DNA from: an uncultured Sphingobacteriales bacterium
GTDB taxonomy: Bacteria; Bacteroidota; Bacteroidia; Chitinophagales; Chitinophagaceae
Length of the DNA: 28,631 bases
Assembly: GCA_937991535.1 (NCBI GenBank)
Contig: CALKHN010000021.1
Span: forward strand, 1-28,631
Reading direction: 5' to 3'
Shown: one piece after another, positions 9,823 through 18,215 of the stretch
Position numbering within the stretch: the stretch's first letter is position 1
Layout of the letters: each line of letters begins with the position of its first letter
Notes under the pieces: generated by a model
Told to the model about the DNA's origin: nothing
Database searches by the model: none
The model's input: only the letters and a program-made list of their open reading frames with translations
Translations under genes and position numbers: made by a program

Positions 9823-10505
9823 AAAAATATGTAAGAATGATGCTTGTGGCTCTTTGCATTTCCTTCACCGTTCTTCCGGTACAGCAGGCAAGTGCTACAC
9901 CCATAGCCATACTGGAAATCATCAAGGCGGCGGTTAAAAAAGTGATAAAGGCGGTTGACTTAAAAATTCAGCGTTTGCAGAATAAAACGATCTGGTTGCA
10001 GAATGCTCAGAAGACACTGGAAAACACCTTATCTAAGCTGAAGCTGGATGAAATTTCTGACTGGACGGAAAAGCAAAAAGAACAGTATCGTAAGTATTAC
10101 GATGAGTTGGCGCAAGTAAAAGCAATTATCTCCTATTACCAGCGCATCCGGGATATTACCAAAAAGCAATTGCGCCTTGTGGACGAATACAACAGGTCAT
10201 GGGCACTGATCCGACAGGACAGCCGCTTTACAGCAAAGGAAGTAATGTATATGGAAAAGGTGTATTCGGGTATTCTCGATGAGAGCTTGAAGAATATTGA
10301 CCAGATCAATCTCATTATTAAATCCTTCACCACGAAGATGAGTGATGCCAAACGGCTGGAGTTGATCAACAATGCAGCCGACCAGGTAGATGCCAACTAC
10401 TCCGATTTGGTACAGTTCAACAGGCAGAACACCTTACTAAGCCTTCAGCGTGCTAAGACCGAAACTGAAGTGCAGGCAGTTAAAAAATTATATGGACTTC
10501 CTTAA
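9819..10505 (+). CDS. traI: TraI-like conjugative transfer protein (DUF4141-like), copy 1
   Basis: 228 residues with a clear signal peptide ending ASA at 24-26, so exported. The mature part is almost all helical and basic, with heptad-like spacing (about 35-125). It ends in the pattern SLQRAKTETEVQAVKKLYGLP, close to the RARKxND..LxLYG ending that I associate with Bacteroides TraI/DUF4141 proteins. This is the longest of three consecutive paralogues. It shares with them the central YxRxxDIxxxQxxxVxEYNRxxxxxR region and the helix near KEVMYMEKVYSGIL. The exact role in the channel is not known to me. Overlap with the preceding gene shows coupling. Confidence 0.78.
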   Translation: MKKYVRMMLVALCISFTVLPVQQASATPIAILEIIKAAVKKVIKAVDLKIQRLQNKTIWLQNAQKTLENTLSKLKLDEISDWTEKQKEQYRKYYDELAQVKAIISYYQRIRDITKKQLRLVDEYNRSWALIRQDSRFTAKEVMYMEKVYSGILDESLKNIDQINLIIKSFTTKMSDAKRLELINNAADQVDANYSDLVQFNRQNTLLSLQRAKTETEVQAVKKLYGLP

Positions 10506-10515
10506 ATCAACACGT

Positions 10516-11172
10516 ATGAAAAAGATAATCTTATTTCTAATACTGTTCGTATCGGCAGGGAGCAATCTGAAAGCACAAACTTTTGCAGAATGGTTCCAGC
10601 AAAAAAAGACACAGAAGAAATACCTGATCCAGCAAATAGCAGCACTTCAGGTATATATCGGGTATGCAAAAAAAGGGTACAATATAGCCAAAGAGGGCCT
10701 AACAACTATCGGGGGCTTCACCAGAGGCGAATTTAACCTGCATACAGATTATTTCAATTCATTGAAATCTGTCAACCCCGAAATCAAGCGATATGCAAGG
10801 GTTGCAGATATAGTAGCCTTACAGCTCGAAATTGTACAAAACTACAACCGCACATATCGCAGGCTTAGCAGCAGCGATGCACTTTCAAATGATGAACTGG
10901 CATACATCCACAGGGTCTTCAGCAGACTGCTTGATGATTGTGATAAAACACTGGATGAGCTTATCACAATTACCACCGATGGAAAAATGGAAATGAAGGA
11001 TGATGAGCGCATGAAGAGGATTGATATGCTTTACCTGGATATGCAGGATAAGCTCACATTCTCGCAGAGCTTTTCTAATGATGCAGTATCACTTGCAGCA
11101 TCAAGGTTAAAGGAGAAAACAGATGTACAAACCAGCCGTGTACTGCATGGCATTAAAAACGAGTCACGATGA
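10516..11172 (+). CDS. TraI-like secreted protein (DUF4141-like), copy 2
   Basis: 218 residues. ATG 10516 is chosen because it gives a clean signal peptide (MKKIILFLILFVSAG, cleavage after KA at about 20). The longer frame from 10450 would overlap copy 1 and hide the signal. The mature protein has the same layout as copies 1 and 3: KKGYNIAKEGLTTIGGFTRGEFNLH, a central YARVADIVALQLEIVQNYNR helix, then DELAYIHRVFSRLLDDC and ERMKRIDMLYLDMQDKL. Its ending departs from the LYG consensus (VLHGIKNESR). The stop overlaps copy 3 by ATGA. Close relatives are sometimes labelled TerB or tellurite resistance; I see no basis for that function here. Confidence 0.78.
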   Translation: MKKIILFLILFVSAGSNLKAQTFAEWFQQKKTQKKYLIQQIAALQVYIGYAKKGYNIAKEGLTTIGGFTRGEFNLHTDYFNSLKSVNPEIKRYARVADIVALQLEIVQNYNRTYRRLSSSDALSNDELAYIHRVFSRLLDDCDKTLDELITITTDGKMEMKDDERMKRIDMLYLDMQDKLTFSQSFSNDAVSLAASRLKEKTDVQTSRVLHGIKNESR

Positions 11173-11807
11173 AAAAGATAATCGTAATTATATCGCTGTC
11201 ATTCCTGGGTTTGCTTCCTGCTTTCCGAGCATCTGCGCAAGCCGATGAAATAGCACAGCTTTTACTCAATGTTGAGAAGCTGGCGCAATTCAAGCAGATC
11301 CTGAGTGACATGAAAAAGGGCTACCAGATTTTGGAAGGTGGCTACAACACCATAAAGAATATTTCCGAAGGCAACTTCAGCTTGCACAAGGCTTTTCTTG
11401 ACGGTTTAATGGGTGTAAGTCCTACCGTGCGCAGTTACAGGCGTGTAGCGGATATCACCAACTACCAGATCGCCTTAGTTAAGGAATACCGCAACGCTTA
11501 TGATCGGTTCAGGCGGGACAATAATTTCAATCCCGATGAGCTGGCGTATTTGGGCCGGGTGTATGACAACTTGTTTAAGGAGAGCCTGCGTAATCTGGAT
11601 GAACTGCTCACGGTCATCACGGCAGGCAAAGCCCGTATGAGCGATGATGAACGACTGCAAACCATTGACAGGATTTATGCCGACATGCTGGATAAATTAA
11701 TGTTTCTGCGGCACTTCAATAATAACACTACAATACTGGCCGTGCAACGGGCGAAAGAACGCAACGATGCACAGACCATTCGTAAGATCTATGGGTTAAA
11801 CAATTAA
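11169..11807 (+). CDS. TraI-like secreted protein (DUF4141-like), copy 3
   Basis: 212 residues with a signal peptide (cleavage after ASA at 21-23). It is closely similar to copy 2: MKKGYQILEGGYNTIKNISEGNFSLHKAFLDGLMGVSPTVR matches the FNLH..YFNSLKSVNPEIKRY region, and DELAYLGRVYDNLF matches DELAYIHRVFSRLL. It ends RAKERNDAQTIRKIYGLNN, the most canonical TraI-type ending of the three. It lies 10 bases before traJ. Conservation of all three reading frames argues that each copy has work to do. Confidence 0.8.
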   Translation: MKKIIVIISLSFLGLLPAFRASAQADEIAQLLLNVEKLAQFKQILSDMKKGYQILEGGYNTIKNISEGNFSLHKAFLDGLMGVSPTVRSYRRVADITNYQIALVKEYRNAYDRFRRDNNFNPDELAYLGRVYDNLFKESLRNLDELLTVITAGKARMSDDERLQTIDRIYADMLDKLMFLRHFNNNTTILAVQRAKERNDAQTIRKIYGLNN

Positions 11808-11817
11808 ATAAACAGAT

Positions 11818-13026
11818 ATGGCAAAGTGTGGAAAGACCGCCTGGCTGGCGGTGGTGGGGTTGATAATGCCTTTTATAAGCCGTGCACAAGGTATAGCCGA
11901 TGAAATGAGAGGAATGCATGGTGTATTGGAACAATTGTATGATGAAATGATGCCTTTGTGCAGCCAGTTGATCGGTGTAGGTCAAGGATTGGCGGGATTT
12001 GCTGCTATGTGGTATATCGCATCAAGGGTATGGGGACATTTATCGAGAGCGGAACCTATTGATTTTTATCCGCTGTTCCGTCCCTTCGTTATTGGATTTT
12101 GCGTGATGATATTTCCCTCCGTTTTGGGATTGATCAATGGCGTAATGAAACCTACTGTGACAGCCACTGCCGCAATGGTAGAAAATTCAGATAAAGCTAT
12201 TTCGGTGCTCTTGCAAAAAAAGGAAGAAGCCATCAAGCAAACGGATGTGTGGCAAATGTATGTGGGAGAAAGTGGTAGCGGTGATAGGGACAAGTGGTAT
12301 AAATACACACATGATAATGAAGACCCTTCAGAAGAAGGCTTTTTTGAAGGCATTGGAAACGACATCAAGTTCGCCATGTCCAAAGCCTCTTACAACTTCC
12401 GCAATTCGGTGAAGGAATGGATGAGCGAAGTGCTCAGGGTATTATTTGAAGCGGCATCCTTGTGTATTGATACGCTACGAACATTCCAGTTAGTCGTATT
12501 GGCGATACTTGGTCCTTTGGTATTTGGCATTGCAGTATTTGACGGTTTTCAGCATACGCTTACCGTCTGGATAGCCCGCTATATCAACATCTTTCTATGG
12601 CTACCTGTCGCCAACATCTTCGGAAGCATTATAGGGAAGATACAGGAGAAAATGCTGGAGCTGGATATATCGCAGGTGCAGGATTACGGCGACACATTTT
12701 TCAGCAGAACCGATGTGGCTTACCTGGTCTTCATGATAATAGGCATAGTCGGATACTTTACTGTTCCCTCCGTAGCGAATTACATTGTTCATGCAGGTGG
12801 TGGTGGCGCGTTAGGCCACAAGGTCACAAGCATTTTCGGCAGTTCTTCAAGAACGGTAGTCAATACAGCTTCAGCCGGTGCAGGCATGGCCGTAGATGCA
12901 ATGGGCAGCGCGGCAAACCGTATGACGCAAAGCATGGCCAGTAGCGGCAATTCCAATCCTTATTTCGGTGAGGGCAGTAGTGGCAAATCTGGCTATATGA
13001 ACGACAAGCTAAAAGGCAATTCATAA
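11818..13026 (+). CDS. traJ: Conjugative transposon protein TraJ (VirB6-like)
   Basis: 402 residues, polytopic inner-membrane channel protein. A cleavable-looking N-terminal segment ends at RAQ (22-24). It is followed by hydrophobic segments at about 50-70, 88-110, 218-240, 250-275 and 305-325. The opening GIADEMRGMHGVLEQLYDEM and the later SRAEPIDFYPLFRPF are typical of TraJ of Bacteroides conjugative transposons. A charged region (about 145-190, rich in D/E/K) sits between the second and third membrane segments. The C terminus is Gly/Ser/Ala-rich and low complexity, as in many TraJ proteins. It sits 10 bases after the third TraI-like gene. Confidence 0.9.
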   Translation: MAKCGKTAWLAVVGLIMPFISRAQGIADEMRGMHGVLEQLYDEMMPLCSQLIGVGQGLAGFAAMWYIASRVWGHLSRAEPIDFYPLFRPFVIGFCVMIFPSVLGLINGVMKPTVTATAAMVENSDKAISVLLQKKEEAIKQTDVWQMYVGESGSGDRDKWYKYTHDNEDPSEEGFFEGIGNDIKFAMSKASYNFRNSVKEWMSEVLRVLFEAASLCIDTLRTFQLVVLAILGPLVFGIAVFDGFQHTLTVWIARYINIFLWLPVANIFGSIIGKIQEKMLELDISQVQDYGDTFFSRTDVAYLVFMIIGIVGYFTVPSVANYIVHAGGGGALGHKVTSIFGSSSRTVVNTASAGAGMAVDAMGSAANRMTQSMASSGNSNPYFGEGSSGKSGYMNDKLKGNS

Positions 13027-13044
13027 TAATTAAAAGGGAGATAT

Positions 13045-13668
13045 ATGTTCAAGAAAATGAAAAACATTGATACAGCTTTCCGTCATATCAGGAGTTTTAC
13101 CCTGGTAGTGATTATAGGTTGTGTACTGATATGCTGCTTTGCATTATACAAGAGTTTCAGCCTTGTATCCCAGATGCAAAGCAAAATATACATCCTTGCA
13201 AATGGCAAGGCACTGGAAGCCTACGCATCTGAACGGAAAGACAATATTCCTGTAGAGGCAAGAGATCACGTAACTACATTCCACAAACTATTCTTTACGC
13301 TTGACCCTGATGATAAAGCAATCACAGCAAGCATTACCAAAGCCTTGTACCTGGCAGACGGAAGCGCCAAACGAGCCTACGATGATCTGAAGGAGAACGG
13401 GTACTATGCAGGGCTTATATCCGGCAACGTCAATCAAACCATTGTTGTGGATAGTGTGGCGGTAGATATCAATGATTACCCATACAAATTCCGTTGTTAT
13501 GCTACGCAGAGCATTATTCGACCGACCAGCATTACTACCCGTAGCCTGGTGACAGACGGTGCATTGCGGAATGTATCACGCAGTGACAATAATCCACACG
13601 GTTTCCTTATCGAGCGATGGAGTACGATTGACAACAGGGATTTAAAAACAGTAAGCAGGCGACAATAA
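13045..13668 (+). CDS. traK: Conjugative transposon protein TraK (VirB8-like)
   Basis: 207 residues with one transmembrane helix at about 18-36 and a periplasmic domain, the layout of the VirB8-like scaffold. Family signatures are the MKNIDTAFRHIR start, NIPVEARDHVTTFHKLFFTLDPD (about 70-93) and the FRCYATQSIIRPTSITTRSLVTDG stretch (about 150-173). A good ribosome site (AAAAGGGAG at 13032-13040) precedes ATG 13045. Length is normal for the family. Confidence 0.93.
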   Translation: MFKKMKNIDTAFRHIRSFTLVVIIGCVLICCFALYKSFSLVSQMQSKIYILANGKALEAYASERKDNIPVEARDHVTTFHKLFFTLDPDDKAITASITKALYLADGSAKRAYDDLKENGYYAGLISGNVNQTIVVDSVAVDINDYPYKFRCYATQSIIRPTSITTRSLVTDGALRNVSRSDNNPHGFLIERWSTIDNRDLKTVSRRQ

Positions 13669-13679
13669 AAATCAAGATC

Positions 13680-14162
13680 ATGAAACTATTTCCAAAAAGA
13701 AAAAAGGACGATGCTGAGCTAAGGCCCAATGCGCTTTCCAAAGGAATAACAGCGGGCTACCAACGAATACAAGTTGGCTGGGCAAGTTGGATGATGAGGC
13801 GAACAGAGAATTTCTCACGGCGTACATGGTTTGTGCTGCTTATTCTTTTCGTTCTGTGTACCGGCACATACAGCATATATCTGGGCGTAAGTGCTTTTAC
13901 CGGCAAAAAAAGCACTTCAATAACCATAACACCCATCAAAAAGCCTAAGCACGTAACTGAAACGGGAGAAGCAAATATTGAACCAGCGGAAGTGTCTGAG
14001 GCTGAATACAGCCGCATCAAGAGGTTCAGGATGTATATGGATAGCCTGGCACGAAGTCCTGCGGGGAAAACTCTTTATGACAGCATAATCCAGCATCGTC
14101 CGGGACTTATGGACAGTGTGCGGTTTATTGAAAATTATTATCAACAATTAAAACAGAAATAA
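13680..14162 (+). CDS. TraL-position membrane protein
   Basis: 160 residues with a basic, soluble N-terminal part, one hydrophobic helix at about 49-71 and a periplasmic tail. The tail includes the KKSTSITITPIKKPKH linker and an acidic stretch. It lies between traK and traM, where traL (DUF3989) sits in Bacteroides elements. The single-span topology agrees, but it is longer than the usual roughly 100 aa and the sequence is not a clear match, so no symbol is given. It ends two bases before traM, so translation is likely coupled. Confidence 0.7.
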   Translation: MKLFPKRKKDDAELRPNALSKGITAGYQRIQVGWASWMMRRTENFSRRTWFVLLILFVLCTGTYSIYLGVSAFTGKKSTSITITPIKKPKHVTETGEANIEPAEVSEAEYSRIKRFRMYMDSLARSPAGKTLYDSIIQHRPGLMDSVRFIENYYQQLKQK

Positions 14163-14164
14163 AA

Positions 14165-15463
14165 ATGGAAAAGCAAGTAAAAACTCCGAAGGAGATCAGG
14201 CAGCGCAGGTTCTTATTGGTATTGCCACTTCTCGCATTGCCTTTTATGACCATGATTTTTTGGGCGCTTGGCGGTGGCAAGGTTGAAAAGGTGGAAGCCC
14301 AGGCATCTGCAAAAAAGGGATTTAACATTAATCTGCCGGACGCTAATCTAAAAGAGGACAAGTCGATGGACAAAATGAGCTACTACAATCAGGCTCAACT
14401 GGATTCTGTCAAATTTCAGGAAATGATAAAGAATGATCCTAATTACAGGGATATTGGATTGACAGATACCAATGAATATCTGTCGAATGACGAAGATACC
14501 TTTCAGCAACCGAAAGGTTTGAATACATCCCTTCAGGGAAGCCGAGGACACAATGATCCCAATACTGATAAAATCTACCGTAAGCTGGCAGAACTGGATC
14601 GGGAGATGAATAAATCACTACCGACATCATCAGACAATAACGAGTATGATACATACCAACCCACTTCATTGAAGAACCGCAACAGTGCCACAGTAAATTC
14701 TTCTGATGTGGAAAAGCTGGAACAAATGATGAACACGATGAATCAGTCGAATGGCGAAGATCCTGAATTGCAGCAATTGAATGGTATGCTTGATAAGATA
14801 TTGGACGTACAAAATCCCGAAAGAGTGCAGGAGCGACTAAGACAAACTTCTGAAGCGAATCGAGGACAAGTGTTTGCGGTATCATCTAAAAAGAAAGATA
14901 ATAGTATCACGCTGCTTGATACCGAGCATATATCGGGCAACACAGCCAATGGCTTCTATTCACTTACCGGGGCAACAGCTATCGAAGATTCGCAGAATGC
15001 TATACAGGCTGTTATTCATGAAACACAAACCATAGTAGATGGCTCAACTGTTAAGTTGAGATTGGTAAATGATGTTTTTATAAATGGCGTTCGCATTCCG
15101 AAAGACAATTTCCTCTTTGGAATAGCCTCGCTGCGTGGCGAAAGATTAAGTATCAAGATTAACAATGTACGCTTTGGCAATTCTTTATTCCCGGTTGAAT
15201 TATCGGTATATGACATGGACGGCCTGGACGGCATTTATATTCCCGGAGCGATTACAAGGGATGTTGCAAAGCAGTCGGCAGACCGTTCTATGCAAACAAT
15301 CGGGCTGACCAGTCTTGATCCATCGTGGGGCGCACAGGCAGCAAGCGCAGGCATTGAAGCTGCAAAAACGCTTTTCAGCCGAAAAGTAAAGCTAATCAAG
15401 GTAACTGTCAAGGCAGGGTATCAGATACTTCTGCGTGACGAAAATCAAAAACAATCCAACTAA
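14165..15463 (+). CDS. traM: Conjugative transposon protein TraM (VirB10-like)
   Basis: 432 residues. A short cytoplasmic start (KTPKEIRQRRF), a membrane anchor at about 16-36, then a long periplasmic protein: the typical KKGFNINLPDANLKEDKSMDKMSYY motif (about 50-74), a disordered N/S/Q-rich linker (about 80-230) and a beta-rich C-terminal domain with GSTVKLRLVNDVFINGVRIPKDNFLFG (about 290-316). This layout and the KLRL/IPK signature match TraM of Bacteroides conjugative transposons, which spans the periplasm between inner-membrane and outer-membrane parts. It is intact and of normal length. Confidence 0.92.
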   Translation: MEKQVKTPKEIRQRRFLLVLPLLALPFMTMIFWALGGGKVEKVEAQASAKKGFNINLPDANLKEDKSMDKMSYYNQAQLDSVKFQEMIKNDPNYRDIGLTDTNEYLSNDEDTFQQPKGLNTSLQGSRGHNDPNTDKIYRKLAELDREMNKSLPTSSDNNEYDTYQPTSLKNRNSATVNSSDVEKLEQMMNTMNQSNGEDPELQQLNGMLDKILDVQNPERVQERLRQTSEANRGQVFAVSSKKKDNSITLLDTEHISGNTANGFYSLTGATAIEDSQNAIQAVIHETQTIVDGSTVKLRLVNDVFINGVRIPKDNFLFGIASLRGERLSIKINNVRFGNSLFPVELSVYDMDGLDGIYIPGAITRDVAKQSADRSMQTIGLTSLDPSWGAQAASAGIEAAKTLFSRKVKLIKVTVKAGYQILLRDENQKQSN

Positions 15464-15491
15464 ATATTTCAATCACTTAAAATTCCAAAAG

Positions 15492-16334
15492 ATGAAAAAG
15501 ATCAGTCCAGTAATGGCAATAGGAATTTTCCTGCTATTTACAATTTTCAAAGCTCAGGCCCAAACAAACACAACCTGGCAAACCAAAGCAATTGAAACGT
15601 ATCATGTAACAGTTGCTTTCTCCAAAACCACCAACATCATCTTTCCTTATTCTATCGTCAGCGTAGATATAGGAAGCAGAGATGTACTGGCGCAAAAAGC
15701 GAAAGGTGTAGAAAACATTTTGCAGATAAAGGCTGCAAAGGACAGTTTTCCGCAAACCAATATCAGCATCATTACGGCTGACGGCAAGCTCACGTCATTT
15801 CTTGTTGATTATGACAACCAACCGTCAGTGCTCAACTTGGCCCTCACAGGCGTAGGCAGGCAAAATATTATCTCCATTCCTTCAGAGAACATTAACCAGG
15901 AACAAATGGAGCATTTTGCTAAGATGGCTTCAGAATCAAAATCGAAGGCAAGAGGTATAAAGGATAAAACTTTCGGCATTCGCTTTAAGCTGAATGGAAT
16001 ATTTATTCATGAGGACATAATGTTGCTACGCTTCAATATTTCCAATCAAACCAATATCAATTATGATATTGATCAATTGAGGCTTTTTATCCGTGACCAG
16101 AAGAAATCTAAAAGGACAGCAACACAGGAGATTGAAATATTACCTGTACTCGTGCAGAATAATACCAGCAAGGTAGCAGGTCAGTCGGATAATACAATTG
16201 TGTTTGTTGTACCAAAGTTCACCATTCCTGATAAAAAATATCTCGCTGTGCAATTGATGGAGAAGAATGGAGGTCGGCATCTGGAGCTGCATGTGAAGAA
16301 TAAGAAGATTGTAAAGGCAGTTCCGATTGACTAA
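15492..16334 (+). CDS. traN: Conjugative transposon protein TraN (DUF4138, VirB9-like)
   Basis: 280 residues. ATG 15492 is chosen because it starts a signal peptide (MKKISPVMAIGIFLLFTIFK, cleavage after AQA at 21-23) and avoids overlap with traM. The mature protein begins with the family pattern YHVTVAFSKTTNIIFPYSIVSVDIGSRDV and LQIKAAKDSFPQTNISIITADG, diagnostic of TraN. The C-terminal half is beta-rich. In the family it is an outer-membrane-side partner of TraM. traO, traP and traQ do not follow; the operon continues with a methyltransferase instead. Confidence 0.93.
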   Translation: MKKISPVMAIGIFLLFTIFKAQAQTNTTWQTKAIETYHVTVAFSKTTNIIFPYSIVSVDIGSRDVLAQKAKGVENILQIKAAKDSFPQTNISIITADGKLTSFLVDYDNQPSVLNLALTGVGRQNIISIPSENINQEQMEHFAKMASESKSKARGIKDKTFGIRFKLNGIFIHEDIMLLRFNISNQTNINYDIDQLRLFIRDQKKSKRTATQEIEILPVLVQNNTSKVAGQSDNTIVFVVPKFTIPDKKYLAVQLMEKNGGRHLELHVKNKKIVKAVPID

Positions 16335-16353
16335 CAATCAAGGTCGTTGTGAG

Positions 16354-16968
16354 ATGGAAAAAGTGAGTAGGAAATACGACATCATTTACGCAGACCCTCC
16401 CTGGGAATACAGGGTATGGAGTAAAAAGGGTTCAAAGCGGTCAGCAGAAGCGCATTATTCGACACAATCGTTAGGCTATCTCGCCTGCATGGATATTGCG
16501 TCTTTATGCAACCTTGATTGTGTGCTGCTTATGTGGGCCACATTTCCGTGCTTACTTGAAGCATTCGCATTAGGAAAGGCTTGGGGATTTATTTACAAGA
16601 CAGTTGCTTTTGTATGGATTAAGCGAAACCAGCATAATCAAAATCTTTCAACCGGTATGGGCTATTACACTCGGGCAAATGCCGAAGTGGTACTGCTTTT
16701 TACAAAAGGCAGAGCCTTAACACGGGCAAGCAAAAACGTTCCACAAGTTTTGATCAGCCCTAAAGGAAAGCACTCGCAAAAGCCACCTGAAATACGCAAG
16801 CGAATTGAACGTCTATTTGGTGATCGCTCCCGACTTGAACTATTTGCCAGAAGTCGAGAAGGCTTTTTTCAGGACGTTGAATATGAAGGCTGGGATGTAT
16901 TCGGTAATGAAGCCAATCATTCCATTCCCATAAATCTCAATCAGCATCTATTTCCTCTAAAAATTTGA
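16354..16968 (+). CDS. MT-A70 family adenine methyltransferase
   Basis: 204 residues from ATG 16354; a longer frame opens with TTG at 16327 inside traN. The catalytic DPPW is at residues 14-17 in the context YDIIYADPPWEYR. LLMWATFPCLLEAFALGKAWGFIYKTVAFVWIK (about 60-92) and GYYTRANAEVVLLFTKG (about 102-118) are conserved parts of the bacterial MT-A70 fold. The family methylates adenine N6 using SAM. It begins 19 bases after traN and ends 3 bases before the next gene, so it appears to be in the transfer operon. The recognition sequence cannot be read from the protein. It may protect against host restriction or mark element DNA. Confidence 0.9.
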   Translation: MEKVSRKYDIIYADPPWEYRVWSKKGSKRSAEAHYSTQSLGYLACMDIASLCNLDCVLLMWATFPCLLEAFALGKAWGFIYKTVAFVWIKRNQHNQNLSTGMGYYTRANAEVVLLFTKGRALTRASKNVPQVLISPKGKHSQKPPEIRKRIERLFGDRSRLELFARSREGFFQDVEYEGWDVFGNEANHSIPINLNQHLFPLKI

Positions 16969-16971
16969 ACT

Positions 16972-18129
16972 ATGAAAATCAGGAAAGACGATTATCAGGA
17001 TGTCCTTGAATACCTAACAAATAAACGTTGGGAAGGTGAAGAATTTGTAACGTTCCTCAATGATGGTTTACCTGTCAGTAAAGAAGAACTACATACATTC
17101 TCTACGGAATATGATGCCAGGGAGTTCTGTTACGAAATGTCCACCGACATAGACTTTTACAACTTCTTGTCAATACGGTCGGCGTACAGGGCAATGCAGG
17201 AAGCTGCGGAAGATAGTAAGTTAATGATTGAAAGGGATGGCGTCATTGACGTTTCTCTCATGGTAGCTGTGCGATATGAAAGATTAGAAAGAGAACAATT
17301 AAATAACAATCAAAATTCAAAAGTCATGAATCAGAAAAATTTTGAATACCTGCGTGACCAGGTAAAGTACACGGGGTTTGGTGAAGGGTTGGAAAATGAC
17401 CTGAAGCAAAAAATTCAGGAAGGAAACCCGGAATTTAAGTTAGCCTACGAAACCAAGTACGGCAACGATACAGTAAACGCAACATTGAATTTCAGCCAAT
17501 CCAAGCAAAGTGATATGTACTTCTTTAATTCCTATCAGGTGAATGTACAAAAGGAGAATAATGCTGAAACAATGGATCAAACCTTCTACATCAACAAAGG
17601 CAACAACATTACCCTGAAAGAAGCCTATAACCTGATGGAAGGCAGGTCGGTCAACAAAGATCTCACCAACAAGGAAGGACAAGTGTACAATGCCTGGGTA
17701 CAGATGGACTTTAAACAAAGTGACGATAACGGGAATTTCAAGCTGAAGCATTACCACCAGAACTATGGCTATAATCTGGAAGCTGTCTTGTCTAAGCATC
17801 CTATCAGGGAACTGAGTAATGAAGAATACAAGGCTAACCTAATGGATTCTCTCAAAAAAGGCAACCTGCAATCTGCAACGTTTCAGATCAACGGCGCAGA
17901 CCATAAGCAATACATCGAAGCAAACCCTCAATTCAAGACAATCAACATTTATGATAGCAGTATGCAAAGGGTGGATAACCGGCAATCAAAAAAAGAACAA
18001 CAATCTGAAGGCGAAGGCCAGTCAATTAAACAAGATGGTAAAAAGGAAAAGCAGACACCTGCTGAAGATGATGGCCCTGAGATGCCGAAGGCATCTAACA
18101 AAAAGAAGAAACGGCAAAGCATCAGCTAA
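16972..18129 (+). CDS. Two-part protein with a DUF3945-like module
   Basis: 385 residues. The N-terminal 115 are acidic, helical and unrecognised. From M119 (MNQKNFEYLRDQVKYTGFGEG) a second module begins that looks like a complete separate protein. It includes ITLKEAYNLMEGRSVNKDL (about 209-227), GNFKLKHYHQNYGYNLEAVL (about 252-271) and YIEANPQFKTINIYD (about 305-319). This module resembles what I recall as DUF3945-type proteins of Bacteroidota mobile elements. The tail is K/E/Q-rich and disordered. The DNA around 17299-17325 reads like a spacer, so two genes may have fused. Function is unknown. Confidence 0.75.
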   Translation: MKIRKDDYQDVLEYLTNKRWEGEEFVTFLNDGLPVSKEELHTFSTEYDAREFCYEMSTDIDFYNFLSIRSAYRAMQEAAEDSKLMIERDGVIDVSLMVAVRYERLEREQLNNNQNSKVMNQKNFEYLRDQVKYTGFGEGLENDLKQKIQEGNPEFKLAYETKYGNDTVNATLNFSQSKQSDMYFFNSYQVNVQKENNAETMDQTFYINKGNNITLKEAYNLMEGRSVNKDLTNKEGQVYNAWVQMDFKQSDDNGNFKLKHYHQNYGYNLEAVLSKHPIRELSNEEYKANLMDSLKKGNLQSATFQINGADHKQYIEANPQFKTINIYDSSMQRVDNRQSKKEQQSEGEGQSIKQDGKKEKQTPAEDDGPEMPKASNKKKKRQSIS

Positions 18130-18215
18130 AGATTAAACAGACCAGCTTATCATAAGTAGCCGTTATGTTGGATGTGTGAAAAGGGAAACTATTTATAACA
18201 AAAAAGCAAAGTCAA

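Noticed and set aside
11169..11807. Tellurite resistance (TerB) annotation for the third TraI-like gene
   Set aside because: It has a signal peptide and TraI-like ending and sits in the transfer cluster; TerB proteins are cytoplasmic, and no TerB motif is seen.
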